From Mycolicibacter arupensis (GTDB taxonomy: Bacteria > Actinomycetota > Actinomycetes > Mycobacteriales > Mycobacteriaceae): a stretch of DNA of 64,000 nucleotides. The stretch lies in assembly GCF_002086515.1 (NCBI RefSeq), contig NZ_MVHH01000014.1, positions 1 through 64,000 on the forward strand, written 5' to 3'. Below are positions 1 through 9,265 of this stretch, one piece after another (within the stretch, counting starts at the first letter, position 1; each line of letters starts with the position of its first letter). The position numbers were made by a program, and so were the translations under genes. Under the pieces are notes generated by a model. The model did not search any database, was not told the DNA's origin, and saw nothing but the letters and a program-made list of their open reading frames with translations.

Positions 1-38
1 CAATCAATCACATACGGCTCTAGAACAAAGTGGTCCGA

Positions 39-116
39 CTATCGGGGACCTGCCAGGTCCTCACTGAGCAGTTCGTCAGCCTCGGGGTCTTGAACGAGGC
101 AAAGTTTTCGAGTCAC
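39..116 (-). pseudogene. 5' fragment of an HhH-GPD-like gene, copy A
   Basis: On the minus strand from a GTG at 116 this reads a 25-codon peptide containing KLCLVQDPEADELLSED and then a stop at 39. The same peptide recurs at 1396-1485. The motif LVQDPxADxLL resembles the N-terminus of actinobacterial HhH-GPD-type base-excision repair proteins, as I remember them. Here the match breaks off after LLSED and continues as LAGPR, as if an internal segment had been deleted, so no HhH or catalytic part remains. On the plus strand, 66-104 and 1435-1473 are the same 39 bases with one mismatch. The family assignment rests on about 17 residues and is tentative. Confidence 0.45.
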
Positions 117-242
117 TGCGCCACCGCCTCTCAACTGGAGAGCAGACCGTTCACCGTCCGCCGTATACCGCCATGGGAGAGCGTAGTCCTGGCCGAGTTC
201 GGCACGCCGCCCGCAAGCTGACAAACCGTAGGCGGCTCGTCG

Positions 243-581
243 TTAGCTCGGTTCCGCGCTGGCCGACGGTGCTGGAGTCGGCTCGGAGCCAGGCGGGGTG
301 TACGTGCAAGAGGAGTCGGCAGCCCGTCCGCCGCCCAAAAATGCGAAGTGCACGACGCATTCATCCCTACCGCCGTCGGAGTAGGTGCAAGTCAAGTTGA
401 CTCCCGGAATGAATCCTCTGGGAGCACCCACGCATTGCACATTCATCTTCTGGATGCACGCGTTATACGCCTCGTAGTCCGACCCCAACGAAGTGCACGC
501 ACCGTCCGCGTGCACGACAGGCGCAGGCGCTGCGACGAACAGTGCAGCGGGCGCTACCGCAAGTAGGGCTTTGAGCCACAT
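243..581 (-). CDS. Small secreted cysteine-rich protein
   Basis: This reads as a 112-residue protein of unknown function. The ATG at 581 is preferred because a GAGG ribosome-binding site overlaps the stop codon of the upstream gene just before it; a longer start at 620 would overlap that gene by 31 bases. The N-terminus is a signal peptide (MWLKALLAVAPAALFVAAPA) with a probable cleavage after VVHA. The mature part has six cysteines, suggesting three disulfides in the cell envelope, and a Pro/Ala/Ser-rich tail. It is the last gene of a three-gene run with two DUF732 proteins, but I do not see the DUF732 pattern in it. Confidence 0.6.
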   Translation of the reverse strand: MWLKALLAVAPAALFVAAPAPVVHADGACTSLGSDYEAYNACIQKMNVQCVGAPRGFIPGVNLTCTYSDGGRDECVVHFAFLGGGRAADSSCTYTPPGSEPTPAPSASAEPS

Positions 582-589
582 CGAGATCC

Positions 590-892
590 TCACTGCGTCC
601 CGCCGAGGGTGTCGGGGCACAGCTCGTGTTGAGCAGCGTCGATCAGAGCTTGAGAGACCATCGCGTCGGAGACGAAGTTGAATCCAGCACGAGGGTTTCC
701 GCTGAACCTCAAGTTGTCGCAGATGACACGACCGACGGCGAGTCGAGACGACGGCGCGTTGTCGTAGTAGGTGATCCCGTTCTCGTCGAGATAGCGCAGA
801 TAACTAGATTCATCCGCCGTCGCCACCCCTGTTGATCCGAGTAGTAGTCCCACCGCCGCAGCAACGATTCCTGCTATATGCGTGATCTTCAC
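590..892 (-). CDS. DUF732 secreted protein (second of tandem pair)
   Basis: This is a 100-residue exported protein of the mycobacterial DUF732 family, whose function is unknown. A GTG start at 892 is chosen because it overlaps the stop of the upstream gene in a GTGA (4-base overlap), implying translational coupling; the in-frame ATG at 919 would lie inside the upstream gene. The signal peptide has a core AAAVGLLLGSTGVATA followed by the mature sequence DESSYLRYLDENGI. The C-terminus QHELCPDTLGG is almost identical to that of the neighbour at 889-1191, including at DNA level, which points to tandem duplication. Confidence 0.72.
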   Translation of the reverse strand: MKITHIAGIVAAAVGLLLGSTGVATADESSYLRYLDENGITYYDNAPSSRLAVGRVICDNLRFSGNPRAGFNFVSDAMVSQALIDAAQHELCPDTLGGTQ

Positions 893-1191
893 TTCGGGCC
901 GCCGAGGGTGTCGGGGCACAGTTCGTGTTGGGCTGTAACGGCGATTCCGTAACCGTCAGCGCCACGTGGGTACCCGGCGACGGTTTCGAGGCTGGACCCA
1001 TCTCGTAGGGATGAGCACATGATGTGCCCGAGCCCGATAAGGGTGGATTCGCTCATGATGTCGGTCCAGATTCCGTTACTGCGAACGGTGGCAACGAACG
1101 ATGCGTCGTCAGCGTGCGCCGTCCCCGCTGATCCGAGCAGCAGTCCCAGCGCCGCGATACCAATACCGACAGTATGTGCCGTACGCGTCAT
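889..1191 (-). CDS. DUF732 secreted protein (first of tandem pair)
   Basis: This is a 100-residue exported protein with an N-terminal signal sequence (GIAALGLLLGSAGTAHA) and a DUF732-type mature domain. It contains the usual two cysteines, one in GHIMCSSLRDG and one in the C-terminal HELCPDTLGG. The ATG at 1191 is preceded by AAGGGACG, a reasonable ribosome-binding site. It heads the three-gene run that continues to 243. Its C-terminus matches that of the next gene, supporting gene duplication. DUF732 proteins are abundant in mycobacteria and their role is not established. Confidence 0.72.
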   Translation of the reverse strand: MTRTAHTVGIGIAALGLLLGSAGTAHADDASFVATVRSNGIWTDIMSESTLIGLGHIMCSSLRDGSSLETVAGYPRGADGYGIAVTAQHELCPDTLGGPK

Positions 1192-1343
1192 TGCGTCCCT
1201 TCCGCCATTCGACTGACCAGTATCGCCCGCCGGAGCGATTCACGCCCCGTGGTTTACCGACATCCCGGTCACCGCTTCTCTACTGACGCGGTCATCGACG
1301 CCTGCAAACCCGGCTATAGGCCTTCGTCACGGCGGACCGCTGC

Positions 1344-1363
1344 GGGTAGGTATCGACCTACCC
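1344..1363. repeat. 8-bp inverted repeat with a 4-base loop
   Basis: The sequence gggtaggt-atcg-acctaccc is a perfect 8-bp stem with a 4-base loop. It lies between the DUF732 run and the gene fragment at 1396-1485, on the side into which that fragment would have been transcribed. There is no T-tract. It may be a remnant terminator or a protein-binding site. The rest of 1192-1395 shows no supported gene. Confidence 0.4.
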
Positions 1364-1395
1364 ACGCGATTCCGCCCTCCATGGTCATGTCTTGA

Positions 1396-1485
1396 TCAAG
1401 CAATGCCCGTGAGCAGAGCAAACGGGTCCGTCGAGAGCAGTTCGTCGGCCTCGGGGTCTTGAACGAGGCAAAGCTTCAGAGTCAT
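1396..1485 (-). pseudogene. Truncated, frameshifted HhH-GPD-like gene start, copy B
   Basis: From an ATG at 1485 with a good GAGAGGTGG ribosome-binding site, the minus strand reads 29 codons including LCLVQDPEADELL and STDPFALLTG before a TGA. In a neighbouring frame the sequence continues LDQDMTME. In the HhH-GPD repair family the two blocks are joined as FALLxGMLLDQ, so the break is best explained by loss of two bases at GGCATT. The rest of the gene is missing. Copy A at 39-116 carries the same start peptide. The gene identity is from recognition of these short blocks only. Confidence 0.5.
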
Positions 1486-1541
1486 CGAGCCACCTCTCCC
1501 CAACAACCTAGGCCCGACGAAGCTAGCCGGCGCCTAGTCCA

Positions 1542-2303
1542 TTATCGCGAAGAAATCTGCCGCAGCCAGTCCAGCCACTTCGCAACAAGCGCGCTGATGT
1601 AGTCGCGCCCCTCCACGATGGACATCGTGTTCTTTGGATTGCCCGACATCCGAGCGTGTCGCGCGCCTGACCCGCTGACGCTAGGAAGGTTCGCCGATCC
1701 AGTAAAAGCCGAGTCGGTGACCTTGTCCGCCCAACCGAGATCGTAGATTTTGCCGGGCTTGATCGAGTCGCGGATGATCTCATGGATCTTGTAGAGCTCA
1801 GGCCAGCCAAGCTGATCAGGTTGGCTCATGATTTGTAGGGCTTCAATCGCGTCGGGATGATCGCCTACTGCAGCGAATCTGACCGGCCAAGGCGATGGCG
1901 AACCAGGAATGATCATGCCGTCCGCTTGCCTGACATTAACGGCTACCATGCCAACCCGCGGAGAAATCACTCTAGCGGACTCGGCAAAGATAACTTGATG
2001 CTCCGAATTACCTTCGGAGAAAGCACCTTTCAGATTCACTGGAGTATATCCCGAGTCCGCCACCCGAGCGAAACCGTTTAAGCGGACTAGGAGTTCTTTT
2101 GCAACGTGGTAGTAGGCCTGCCCCTCGGGCGGGTTGTCAATCTCCGGCGAGGTCAAGTAGTAGGCGTCCCGCTCGGCGTCATGAACCACGCGCGTATCAC
2201 CCTCTGGCAATAGATGCGCCAGGGTCTCCAAGTTGACGGCATCCCCTATCAGCCAAGCCTTAATCGCCACTCGGACACGATAACCACGACAGCCGACAAA
2301 CAC
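1542..2303 (-). CDS. Hypothetical protein, no family recognised
   Basis: This is an open frame of up to 253 residues, or 242 if the GTG at 2270 (VAIKAWLIG) is used; neither start has a strong ribosome-binding site. I do not recognise the family. The protein looks soluble, with no signal peptide or membrane span, and has aromatic and charged blocks such as DAYYLTSPEIDNPPEGQAYY and a Trp-rich C-terminus (AKWLDWLRQISSR). The base composition is visibly less GC-rich than in the window's core genes. Together with the orphan neighbours this suggests acquired or fast-evolving DNA. Confidence 0.55.
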   Translation of the reverse strand: MFVGCRGYRVRVAIKAWLIGDAVNLETLAHLLPEGDTRVVHDAERDAYYLTSPEIDNPPEGQAYYHVAKELLVRLNGFARVADSGYTPVNLKGAFSEGNSEHQVIFAESARVISPRVGMVAVNVRQADGMIIPGSPSPWPVRFAAVGDHPDAIEALQIMSQPDQLGWPELYKIHEIIRDSIKPGKIYDLGWADKVTDSAFTGSANLPSVSGSGARHARMSGNPKNTMSIVEGRDYISALVAKWLDWLRQISSR

Positions 2304-2580
2304 GTGGCAACGCCAGGCGAGCTGTTGGGTGTAAAGCGCCCCGCAGCCCGCTGCGGCGGTAGCCTACTGCGCCATCAAGTCGCCAGAGCACGGGACACCG
2401 TTGGCCCCTAACGGCGCTGGCGTTCTACGCGCGGCCCTGAATGGACTCGGCAACGCCGGAACCATCAACTGCCGATAAATCGGCTAACGAAAGCGCCCCC
2501 AGCAACTCAGTTGGGGCTCTCCACAGCACCATGCGCCAGTCCACAGCTGTAATGCGAAAACCTCGGTTAAAGCGCTGCCC

Positions 2581-3282
2581 TCAGAGGGCTAGATGAGCAC
2601 CACCGGAGAACGCCGAATCATGGCACACGAGTTCGTCGGGCACCGCACCCGGCGGGATGTCAAACACCGCTTCCGCTTCGATGCCTAGGCCAGGGTTGAT
2701 TTCCTCCATAAAGCTATCGTCGCCGAGCGAGTTGGAAGCCTCGTACTTGTTGCCGTCGATCATCAACTTCTGGTTGCTGGCAAAAAATGTCCGCGCTTCG
2801 TCACCGATGTTCGTAACCCTGAGCTTGACGATGAAGAACTCCCCCTTGGCCTGATCCGGGCTGAAGATGCCCGGCTTCGTAGCCGACCGTTCGACGCCGA
2901 GCACCTGGAATTCAAACTTGCCATCTCTCACTGCACTGCCAGCAGGGGCTACTACAGGGCCAGACGGCCTAGGTGGCGTGGAGCTCGGGGCGGTCGTCTC
3001 ATACAACGAGTTCGACTGCGTCACTGCGGTCGTCGTGGCGTTCTCGCTCTTCTTACCGCTGTCGCCGATAGACCCGAGGACGGCGAAGGCCGCGATAGTC
3101 GCCCCGATACCCAGGACAATCTTCGCGCCTTTAGACAGGCCCCGCGTCGCAGGTTGTGCCGACCTTGGCGGGGGCGGGACTGCCGAGGGGGCGAAGTTGT
3201 CCGTCCATTGCCTGCCGTCGAAGTAACGCTGGCGACTCGGGTCAGATGGGTCTGGGAACCAACCCGCTGGCGGCTGCGTCAT
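2581..3282 (-). CDS. DUF2510 / DUF4352 membrane-anchored protein
   Basis: This encodes 233 residues. The N-terminus carries the DUF2510 motif (PAGWFPDPSDPSRQRYFDGRQWTD is its region, near residues 5-28), then a proline-rich linker and one membrane span near residues 50-70 (KIVLGIGATIAAFAVLGSIG). The extracytoplasmic C-terminal half looks like a DUF4352 (telokin-like) beta-sandwich with KGEFFIVKLRVTNIGDEA. The ATG at 3282 with GGGAGA upstream is preferred to the earlier in-frame ATG at 3312. DUF2510 is typical of actinobacterial envelope proteins of unknown role. It stands alone on the minus strand. Confidence 0.7.
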   Translation of the reverse strand: MTQPPAGWFPDPSDPSRQRYFDGRQWTDNFAPSAVPPPPRSAQPATRGLSKGAKIVLGIGATIAAFAVLGSIGDSGKKSENATTTAVTQSNSLYETTAPSSTPPRPSGPVVAPAGSAVRDGKFEFQVLGVERSATKPGIFSPDQAKGEFFIVKLRVTNIGDEARTFFASNQKLMIDGNKYEASNSLGDDSFMEEINPGLGIEAEAVFDIPPGAVPDELVCHDSAFSGGAHLAL

Positions 3283-3400
3283 GCATCTCCCTCGTTTACC
3301 TTGCCGGCACACCTTTGCGACAGGCGACAGCCTATCTACAACTTTCCACTAGAACGCGCCTAATTGCCGCGCCCGTCGAGGGCGGCGGGGATGTGCACGC

Positions 3401-3535
3401 GGGCAGGGCGTTGGGGGCAGTCCCATCTCCGCCCTGCCCGGACACACTCCACTGATTCCAGCACCGATGGCCGCTTGAATTTCGGTCAACCCCAGCCGAC
3501 CAAAACGTTCCGGTGGTCTGTGTCGGTGGAGTGTG
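3401..3535. repeat. Inverted repeats in the 3283-3581 intergenic region
   Basis: The gap ahead of the DUF732 gene at 3582 has no supported gene. It contains a perfect 10-bp inverted repeat (gggcagggcg at 3401-3410 with cgccctgccc at 3430-3439). It also has a more distant 10-bp pair (cacactccac at 3443-3452 with gtggagtgtg at 3526-3535). The first could terminate transcription arriving on either strand. The second may be a regulatory structure in front of the downstream gene. Confidence 0.4.
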
Positions 3536-3581
3536 CGACGGTAGAGGCCGACCCAGTGAGCGCACTTCCAGGAGATGAACC

Positions 3582-3878
3582 ATGAGACGTGTAGTGGCAG
3601 CGCTGTTCGCAGCGATGGCTACGGCCGTATGCCTGGCCACCACCGCCGGCGCCATACCGGAGCAGGGCACTCCGGAGTTCGACACCTACATGGAAGGCTT
3701 GGAGCGCAACGGGTTCCACCTGAACCCCGACACCGCATGGCGCCTGGCCCACCAGTCATGCGAGGGTGGCCTGCCGGGTTACATCGGGCTGGAACTCGCC
3801 GCCCAGGGTGTCGTCGGCCCGGGCGCGAACCAACGGGCGATGGATGTGGCCCGCAAGTACGCCTGCCCGGTGCAGTAA
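3582..3878 (+). CDS. DUF732 secreted protein
   Basis: This is a 98-residue protein with a clear signal peptide (VVAALFAAMATAVCLATTAGA) followed by a DUF732 domain. Typical features are the DTYMEGLERNGFHL opening and two cysteines, in HQSCEGG and at the C-terminal KYACPVQ. The ATG at 3582 has an AGGAGA ribosome-binding site seven bases upstream. It is a distant paralogue of the pair at 590-1191, lacking their CPDTLGG tail. Its stop abuts the stop of the convergent DUF5302 gene. Confidence 0.8.
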   Translation: MRRVVAALFAAMATAVCLATTAGAIPEQGTPEFDTYMEGLERNGFHLNPDTAWRLAHQSCEGGLPGYIGLELAAQGVVGPGANQRAMDVARKYACPVQ

Positions 3879-4052
3879 CTAGCCGCTCTTGCGGCGGAAC
3901 TCCCGGCGGTTTTCCACCGGACCGTGCGAGCGGGACTGCTTGGCGCCGCCATCCTTGTGGTCGGAGCCACCCGCCGACTGCGCCTTCTTACGTTCCAGCG
4001 CCTCCCGGAACTTGCGCTTGTTCTCGTCTGCGGCGGAATCTGATTCGGGCAT
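3879..4052 (-). CDS. DUF5302 small basic protein
   Basis: This is a 57-residue gene, short enough to be missed by gene callers. It reads MPESDSAADENKRKFREALE at the start and ends GPVENRREFRRKSG. The alternating acidic and basic pattern, the central Gly/Ser linker and the conserved SRSHGPVEnRREFRRKSG ending match the actinobacterial DUF5302 family, as I remember it. No signal peptide or membrane span is present. The stop codon touches the stop of the convergent DUF732 gene at 3876-3878. Function unknown; a nucleic-acid-binding role would fit the charge but is a guess. Confidence 0.8.
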   Translation of the reverse strand: MPESDSAADENKRKFREALERKKAQSAGGSDHKDGGAKQSRSHGPVENRREFRRKSG

Positions 4053-4096
4053 GCCGGAAGCCTAGCTCAGCGCGTCGCGTACCGACGGGAGATGCG

Positions 4097-4549
<453 letters not shown>

Positions 4550-4603
4550 CTACCGACGCATCCGGTCATTACCATCGGTGTTTCACCGATTGGAGCCCAC
4601 CTC

Positions 4604-5134
4604 ATGACCCGGTATGCGCTGTTTCTGCGCGGCGTGAACGTCGGCGGGGTCAATCTCAAGATGGCCGAGGTGGCCGCCGCGCTGACCGAGGCCGGCTTCG
4701 GCGCGGTGCGCACCCTGCTGGCCAGTGGCAACGTGCTGGTGGACTCGCCCGCCACGGCCGCCGCAGTGCGCTCCACCGCCGAGGCGGCACTGCGGGAACG
4801 CTTCGGTTACCAGGCCTGGGTACTGGTCTATGACGTCGAGACGGTCGGCGAGATCGTCGCCGCCTATCCCTATGAGGCTGAGGCCCCGGGACTGCACTCC
4901 TATGTCACCTTCGTCGCCGACGACGCGGCGTTGGGCGAACTGTCCGCCCTGGCCGCCGATACCGACGAGAAGATCACCGCGGGCAACGGCGTGATCTATT
5001 GGCAGATCCCCAAAGGCGACACGCTGACCAGCGTCGTCGGCAAGACGATGGGCAAGCAGCGGTACAAATCGAGCACCACCACCCGTAACCTGCGCACGCT
5101 GAGCAAAGTGCTGCACGCCGCCGCGCCCCGGTAA
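4604..5134 (+). CDS. DUF1697 protein
   Basis: This is a 176-residue soluble protein with the DUF1697 opening RYALFLRGVNVGG. Also typical are the following MAEVAAALTEAGFGAVRTLLASGNVL and the C-terminal segment TTTRNLRTLSKV. The family is widespread in bacteria; structures show a ferredoxin-like fold but no established activity. It is divergent from the F420 enzyme at 4540 and is followed ten bases later by a methyltransferase on the same strand, so the two may be co-transcribed. Confidence 0.82.
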   Translation: MTRYALFLRGVNVGGVNLKMAEVAAALTEAGFGAVRTLLASGNVLVDSPATAAAVRSTAEAALRERFGYQAWVLVYDVETVGEIVAAYPYEAEAPGLHSYVTFVADDAALGELSALAADTDEKITAGNGVIYWQIPKGDTLTSVVGKTMGKQRYKSSTTTRNLRTLSKVLHAAAPR

Positions 5135-5144
5135 AGTCGCGCGG

Positions 5145-5966
5145 GTGAGCCAGGCACAGAAAGTCACCCTGACCGGTGTCTCCGAGACCGCGTTGCTGAC
5201 GTTGAACGCGCGGGCCACCGAAGCCCGCCGACCCGACCGGATCATCGATGACCCGATGGCGATCAGCCTGGTCGATTCGATTGCCTTCGACTTCGCGAAG
5301 TTCGGGCCGACCCGCCAGGACATCGCGCTGCGCGCGCTGGCCTTCGACGAGCAGACCCGGCAGTTTCTGCACGAGCATCCGTCGGGCACCGTGGTCGCTT
5401 TGGCCGAGGGCCTGCAGACCAGTTTCTGGCGAGTGAGCGCGAGCGTCGCCGACGCCGGATTCGGTTGGCTCACCGTCGATCTCCCCCCGATCGTCGACAT
5501 CCGAACCCGCCTACTGCCGGCCTCACCGCAGATCGCGGTCTGCGCCCAGTCGGCCTTGGACTACAGCTGGATGGACCAGGTCGATCCGGACAAAGGTGTG
5601 TTCATCAGCGCCGAGGGCCTGCTGATGTACCTGCAACCCGAGCAGTCGCTCGGACTGATCGCCGAGTGCGCGCGCCGCTTCCCGGGCGGCCGGATGCTCT
5701 TCGACGTACCGCCTCCCCTGCTGGCGATGCTGATGCGCCGCGGTATTCGGACCTCGCTGCGCTACAAGGTTCCGCCCATGCCGTTCAGCCTGTCGGTGAG
5801 CCAGGCCGCCGATCTGGTGAACACCATGCCCGGCGTCCGGGCCGTTCATGATCTGCGCTTGCCGGCCGGGCGGGGGTGGCTGTTCAACACCCTGCTCTCC
5901 GGCAGCTATCGGCTGAGTTTCCTCAATCCCGTGCGCCCGTCACTGACGCTGCTCGAATTCGGCTAG
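5145..5966 (+). CDS. LCMT/Ppm2-type SAM-dependent methyltransferase
   Basis: This is a 273-residue protein with a GTG start, close behind the DUF1697 gene. The opening [20 protein letters not shown] is typical of the leucine-carboxyl-methyltransferase-like O-methyltransferases (TcmP/LCMT family). The SAM-binding region is [16 protein letters not shown], where the usual glycine-rich loop is degenerate, and [15 protein letters not shown] is the conserved family block. It corresponds in position to Rv1153c (omt). The substrate cannot be told. Its 3' end overlaps the convergent GntR gene by four bases. Confidence 0.8.
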   Translation: MSQAQKVTLTGVSETALLTLNARATEARRPDRIIDDPMAISLVDSIAFDFAKFGPTRQDIALRALAFDEQTRQFLHEHPSGTVVALAEGLQTSFWRVSASVADAGFGWLTVDLPPIVDIRTRLLPASPQIAVCAQSALDYSWMDQVDPDKGVFISAEGLLMYLQPEQSLGLIAECARRFPGGRMLFDVPPPLLAMLMRRGIRTSLRYKVPPMPFSLSVSQAADLVNTMPGVRAVHDLRLPAGRGWLFNTLLSGSYRLSFLNPVRPSLTLLEFG

Positions 5967-6337
5967 GCGCCGGGGCTGTCGAAGGCGGCGTCGAGATAGC
6001 GCAGCGCTTCGGGCTTGCTCAGTCCGACGCTGCGTGCGGCCGCGACGAAGGCGCTTGCGGCCTGGGTCATGGTGGCCTCGGCCGGATCAGCGCTGGCCAC
6101 GAAAGTGCCGAATCGGCCCCGTGTTTCGACCACACCGCCGGCCTCCAGTTCCCGATAGGCGCGCGCGACGGTGTTGACCGCCAGGCCAAGCTGGCCGGCC
6201 AAGTCGCGGACGGTGGGCAGGCGGGTCCCTGCCGGCAGCGATCCGGTGCGGACCGCCTCGATCAGCGCAGACCGGATCTGCTCGAACAGCGGCGCATCTG
6301 ACGGCGCGTCGGGTTTCAGCAGGTGCGCGAAGTCCAT
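5963..6337 (-). CDS. GntR regulator, short YtrA-like type
   Basis: This is a 124-residue GntR-family repressor. The winged helix-turn-helix occupies residues 16-85, with the family signature [21 protein letters not shown] followed by [16 protein letters not shown]. The short C-terminal helical part (about 35 residues) is the size expected for the YtrA subfamily, which has no large ligand domain. It is divergent from the sirtuin gene with only 28 bases between the start codons, so it probably represses both itself and the sirtuin. It corresponds to Rv1152. Confidence 0.85.
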   Translation of the reverse strand: MDFAHLLKPDAPSDAPLFEQIRSALIEAVRTGSLPAGTRLPTVRDLAGQLGLAVNTVARAYRELEAGGVVETRGRFGTFVASADPAEATMTQAASAFVAAARSVGLSKPEALRYLDAAFDSPGA

Positions 6338-6365
6338 CCGGCCAGTATCCCGCTATGTTGGTGGC

Positions 6366-7082
6366 GTGCGGGTGGCGGTGTTCAGTGGTGCAGGGATCTC
6401 AGCAGAGAGCGGGATACCGACCTTCCGCGACGACGAGAAGGGGCTGTGGTCTCAGTACGACCCCTATGAGGTGTCCAGCATCGACGGCTGGAACCGGCAG
6501 CCGGAGCTGGTCTGGGGCTGGTACACCTGGCGCTGTCAGCTGGCCCGCCGCTACGAGCCGAACCTGGGTCATCGTGCGATCGCGGACTGGGAACAGCACG
6601 TCGACGACGTCACGGTCATCACCCAGAACGTCGACAATCTGCATGAGCGCGGCGGCAGTTCCACGGTGCACCATCTGCACGGCCGAATGTTCAGCTTCCG
6701 GTGCTCGGACTGCGAACAGCCCCACGACACCCAACTGCCGGAACTGCCCGAGCCCGTCTTGGAGATCATGCCGCCGTCGTGCGACTGCGGCGGCCTGATC
6801 CGCCCGGATGTGGTGTGGTTCGGCGAGCAGCTTCCCGACGAGCCGTGGAATGCCGCGGTCGAGGCCATCGACGCCGCGGACGCCCTGGTCGTGGTGGGCA
6901 CCTCGGGGGTGGTCTATCCGGCGGCCAGCCTGCCCGAACGCGCGCTGGAGCTGGGTAAGACCGTCATCCAGGTCAATCCGGAGCCGACGCCGTTGTCCGA
7001 GCGGGCCACGGTATTCCTGCAGACCACCGCATCGGCGGCACTGCCGGGCATGGCCCAGCGGTTGCGTTTCCTGCTGCCCTGA
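6366..7082 (+). CDS. Sirtuin, NAD-dependent protein deacylase (class III type)
   Basis: This is a 238-residue Sir2 protein; the GTG at 6366 gives the canonical [12 protein letters not shown] start. NAD-binding motifs are GAGISAESG and TQNVDN. The catalytic histidine is H105 in HLHG. A zinc site is formed by C113, C116, C139 and C141. Tyr53 and Arg56 (WYTWR) form the YxxR pair that, in SIRT5 and E. coli CobB, recognises succinyl- or malonyl-lysine, so acidic-acyl removal is predicted. Mycobacterial acyl-CoA synthetases are known sirtuin targets, which suits the surrounding acyl-CoA genes. It corresponds to Rv1151c. Confidence 0.92.
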   Translation: MRVAVFSGAGISAESGIPTFRDDEKGLWSQYDPYEVSSIDGWNRQPELVWGWYTWRCQLARRYEPNLGHRAIADWEQHVDDVTVITQNVDNLHERGGSSTVHHLHGRMFSFRCSDCEQPHDTQLPELPEPVLEIMPPSCDCGGLIRPDVVWFGEQLPDEPWNAAVEAIDAADALVVVGTSGVVYPAASLPERALELGKTVIQVNPEPTPLSERATVFLQTTASAALPGMAQRLRFLLP

Positions 7083-7086
7083 CCGG

Positions 7087-7725
7087 TCAGGCCGGGCGGC
7101 TCGCCGAGCCCAACGCGAATTCCGACACCGGCAGCGGGGCCCACGCCGGGAACTGATGCCCGCGCCGGGACGTGGTGACGGAGAATCCGGCGGCGGTGAT
7201 CGCCTGCTCGGTGTCGCGGTGGGTGTGGCAGTTACCGAACAGTCTGGGCCAGAACGTGGCGTCGGCCAGCCGCTGCAACCCGCCGCGCATGCCGGGGCTG
7301 GCGACATGTTCGAAGTAACGCAGTTCTCCCCCGGGCTTGAGCAGCGTGTAGAGCTGGCGCAGCACGGCCTCGGGATGGTCGACCGAGCACAGCACCAAGG
7401 AGCACACGATCGCGTCGAAGGGCTCGCCGGCGTCGAGGGCCTCGACCGTGCTGGCCACCACGGTGACCGGTACCGGCGCCGCTGCCGCGGCGGTCAGTGC
7501 GGCATCGCGGAGCTGAGATTCAGGTTCGGCTGCCACCACCTCGGTCACAGTCTCGGGGTAGAAGGCGAAGTTGCTGCCGGTGCCCGCGCCCACCTCCAGG
7601 ACCCGCCCGCTCAATCCCGCGAGGTTCTCGCGGCGCCGATCGCGCAGCCAGTCGGTCTCGTGACTCGACATGAAGGTCCAGATCCGGGCGAACAGCGGGT
7701 TGTCCAGGGTCTCCGGTGCAGTCAT
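7087..7725 (-). CDS. Class I SAM-dependent methyltransferase
   Basis: This is a 212-residue protein from the ATG at 7725 (MTAPETLDNPLFARIW); an upstream extension to 7815 looks non-coding. Motif I is VLEVGAGTGSNF near residue 50, followed by the acidic strand end AAEPE. The conserved CSLVLCSVDHPEAVLRQLYTLLKPGG block is typical of methyltransferase type 11 proteins related to phospholipid N-methyltransferases. It corresponds in position to Rv1147. It converges with the sirtuin, with four bases between stops. The substrate is unknown; the ELRYFEHV segment is shared with UbiE-like enzymes. Confidence 0.82.
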   Translation of the reverse strand: MTAPETLDNPLFARIWTFMSSHETDWLRDRRRENLAGLSGRVLEVGAGTGSNFAFYPETVTEVVAAEPESQLRDAALTAAAAAPVPVTVVASTVEALDAGEPFDAIVCSLVLCSVDHPEAVLRQLYTLLKPGGELRYFEHVASPGMRGGLQRLADATFWPRLFGNCHTHRDTEQAITAAGFSVTTSRRGHQFPAWAPLPVSEFALGSASRPA

Positions 7726-7868
7726 GGGTGCCACCCTAGCCCCGGCCGGCGGCCCGTGCGCGAGCCGTTCACGGGGGCGACGGCAAACGCTACCCGCCAG
7801 TAGCATTGCCACCATTTCCCCAACCGTGACTCAAAGATTCCTTAATAGTGACCCATAAGCTCAGTCTC

Positions 7869-8063
7869 ATGTGGATCGACGACTCCAGTGCCGACGTAAT
7901 CAAAGTTGATTTCGAGGCCCTCTACCACGGCGATTTTCTCGTCGAGGGCGACACCTCGGAGCAGTTCGAAAGCCTGCACTCGCTGGCAAGCTGATTGATC
8001 GGTGCCGCGCAAGCGGCGCCGTTCACGGTCACGCTGTTGCGTGGCGACGGCAGCCCCGTCTGA
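7869..8063 (+). pseudogene. Possible small gene interrupted by an in-frame TGA
   Basis: From an ATG at 7869 the plus strand reads 41 codons beginning MWIDDSSADVIKVDF. It stops at TGA 7992-7994 and then, in the same frame, reads another 22 codons (IGAAQAAPFTVTLLRGDGSP) to a stop at 8061. Both halves look protein-like and lie in frame, which suggests a 65-residue gene broken by one nonsense change, or two unrelated short frames. An AT-rich stretch precedes the ATG. I do not recognise the family. The rest of 7726-8226 holds only this and the hairpin at 8143-8200. Confidence 0.3.
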
Positions 8064-8142
8064 CACGGGCCCGCCTTCATTGAGTCATCCCATTTCTTGT
8101 GACATTCAGAATCGGTTCGGCCGTGCCGCAAAACCGACAACG

Positions 8143-8200
8143 CCGAACGTGCAATCAGGCCGGGGAATCCGTAGATTCTCCGGCCTGATTGCACGTTCGG
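8143..8200. repeat. Very long near-perfect hairpin (27-bp stem)
   Basis: Bases 8143-8169 pair with 8174-8200: 26 Watson-Crick pairs and one G-T around a cgta loop. The outer arm begins ccgaacgtgcaatcagg. It lies just after the stop of the nitronate monooxygenase gene on the minus strand, with no T-tract behind it, so it could be an intrinsic terminator of the I-shaped kind proposed for mycobacteria. The outer end resembles the ends of the palindromes at 12004 and 24920 (gccgagcgtg), hinting at a dispersed palindromic repeat. Confidence 0.75.
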
Positions 8201-8226
8201 GGCAGGTACGGCCTAAGCCGTCCTGG

Positions 8227-9243
<1,017 letters not shown>

Positions 9244-9265
9244 CTAGTTTTCTTCGCGCAAGCGC

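Noticed and set aside
2484-2520. Short hairpin ccccagcaactcagttgggg
   Set aside because: Only five outer pairs form a stable stem, and its place between two minus-strand genes does not demand a function.
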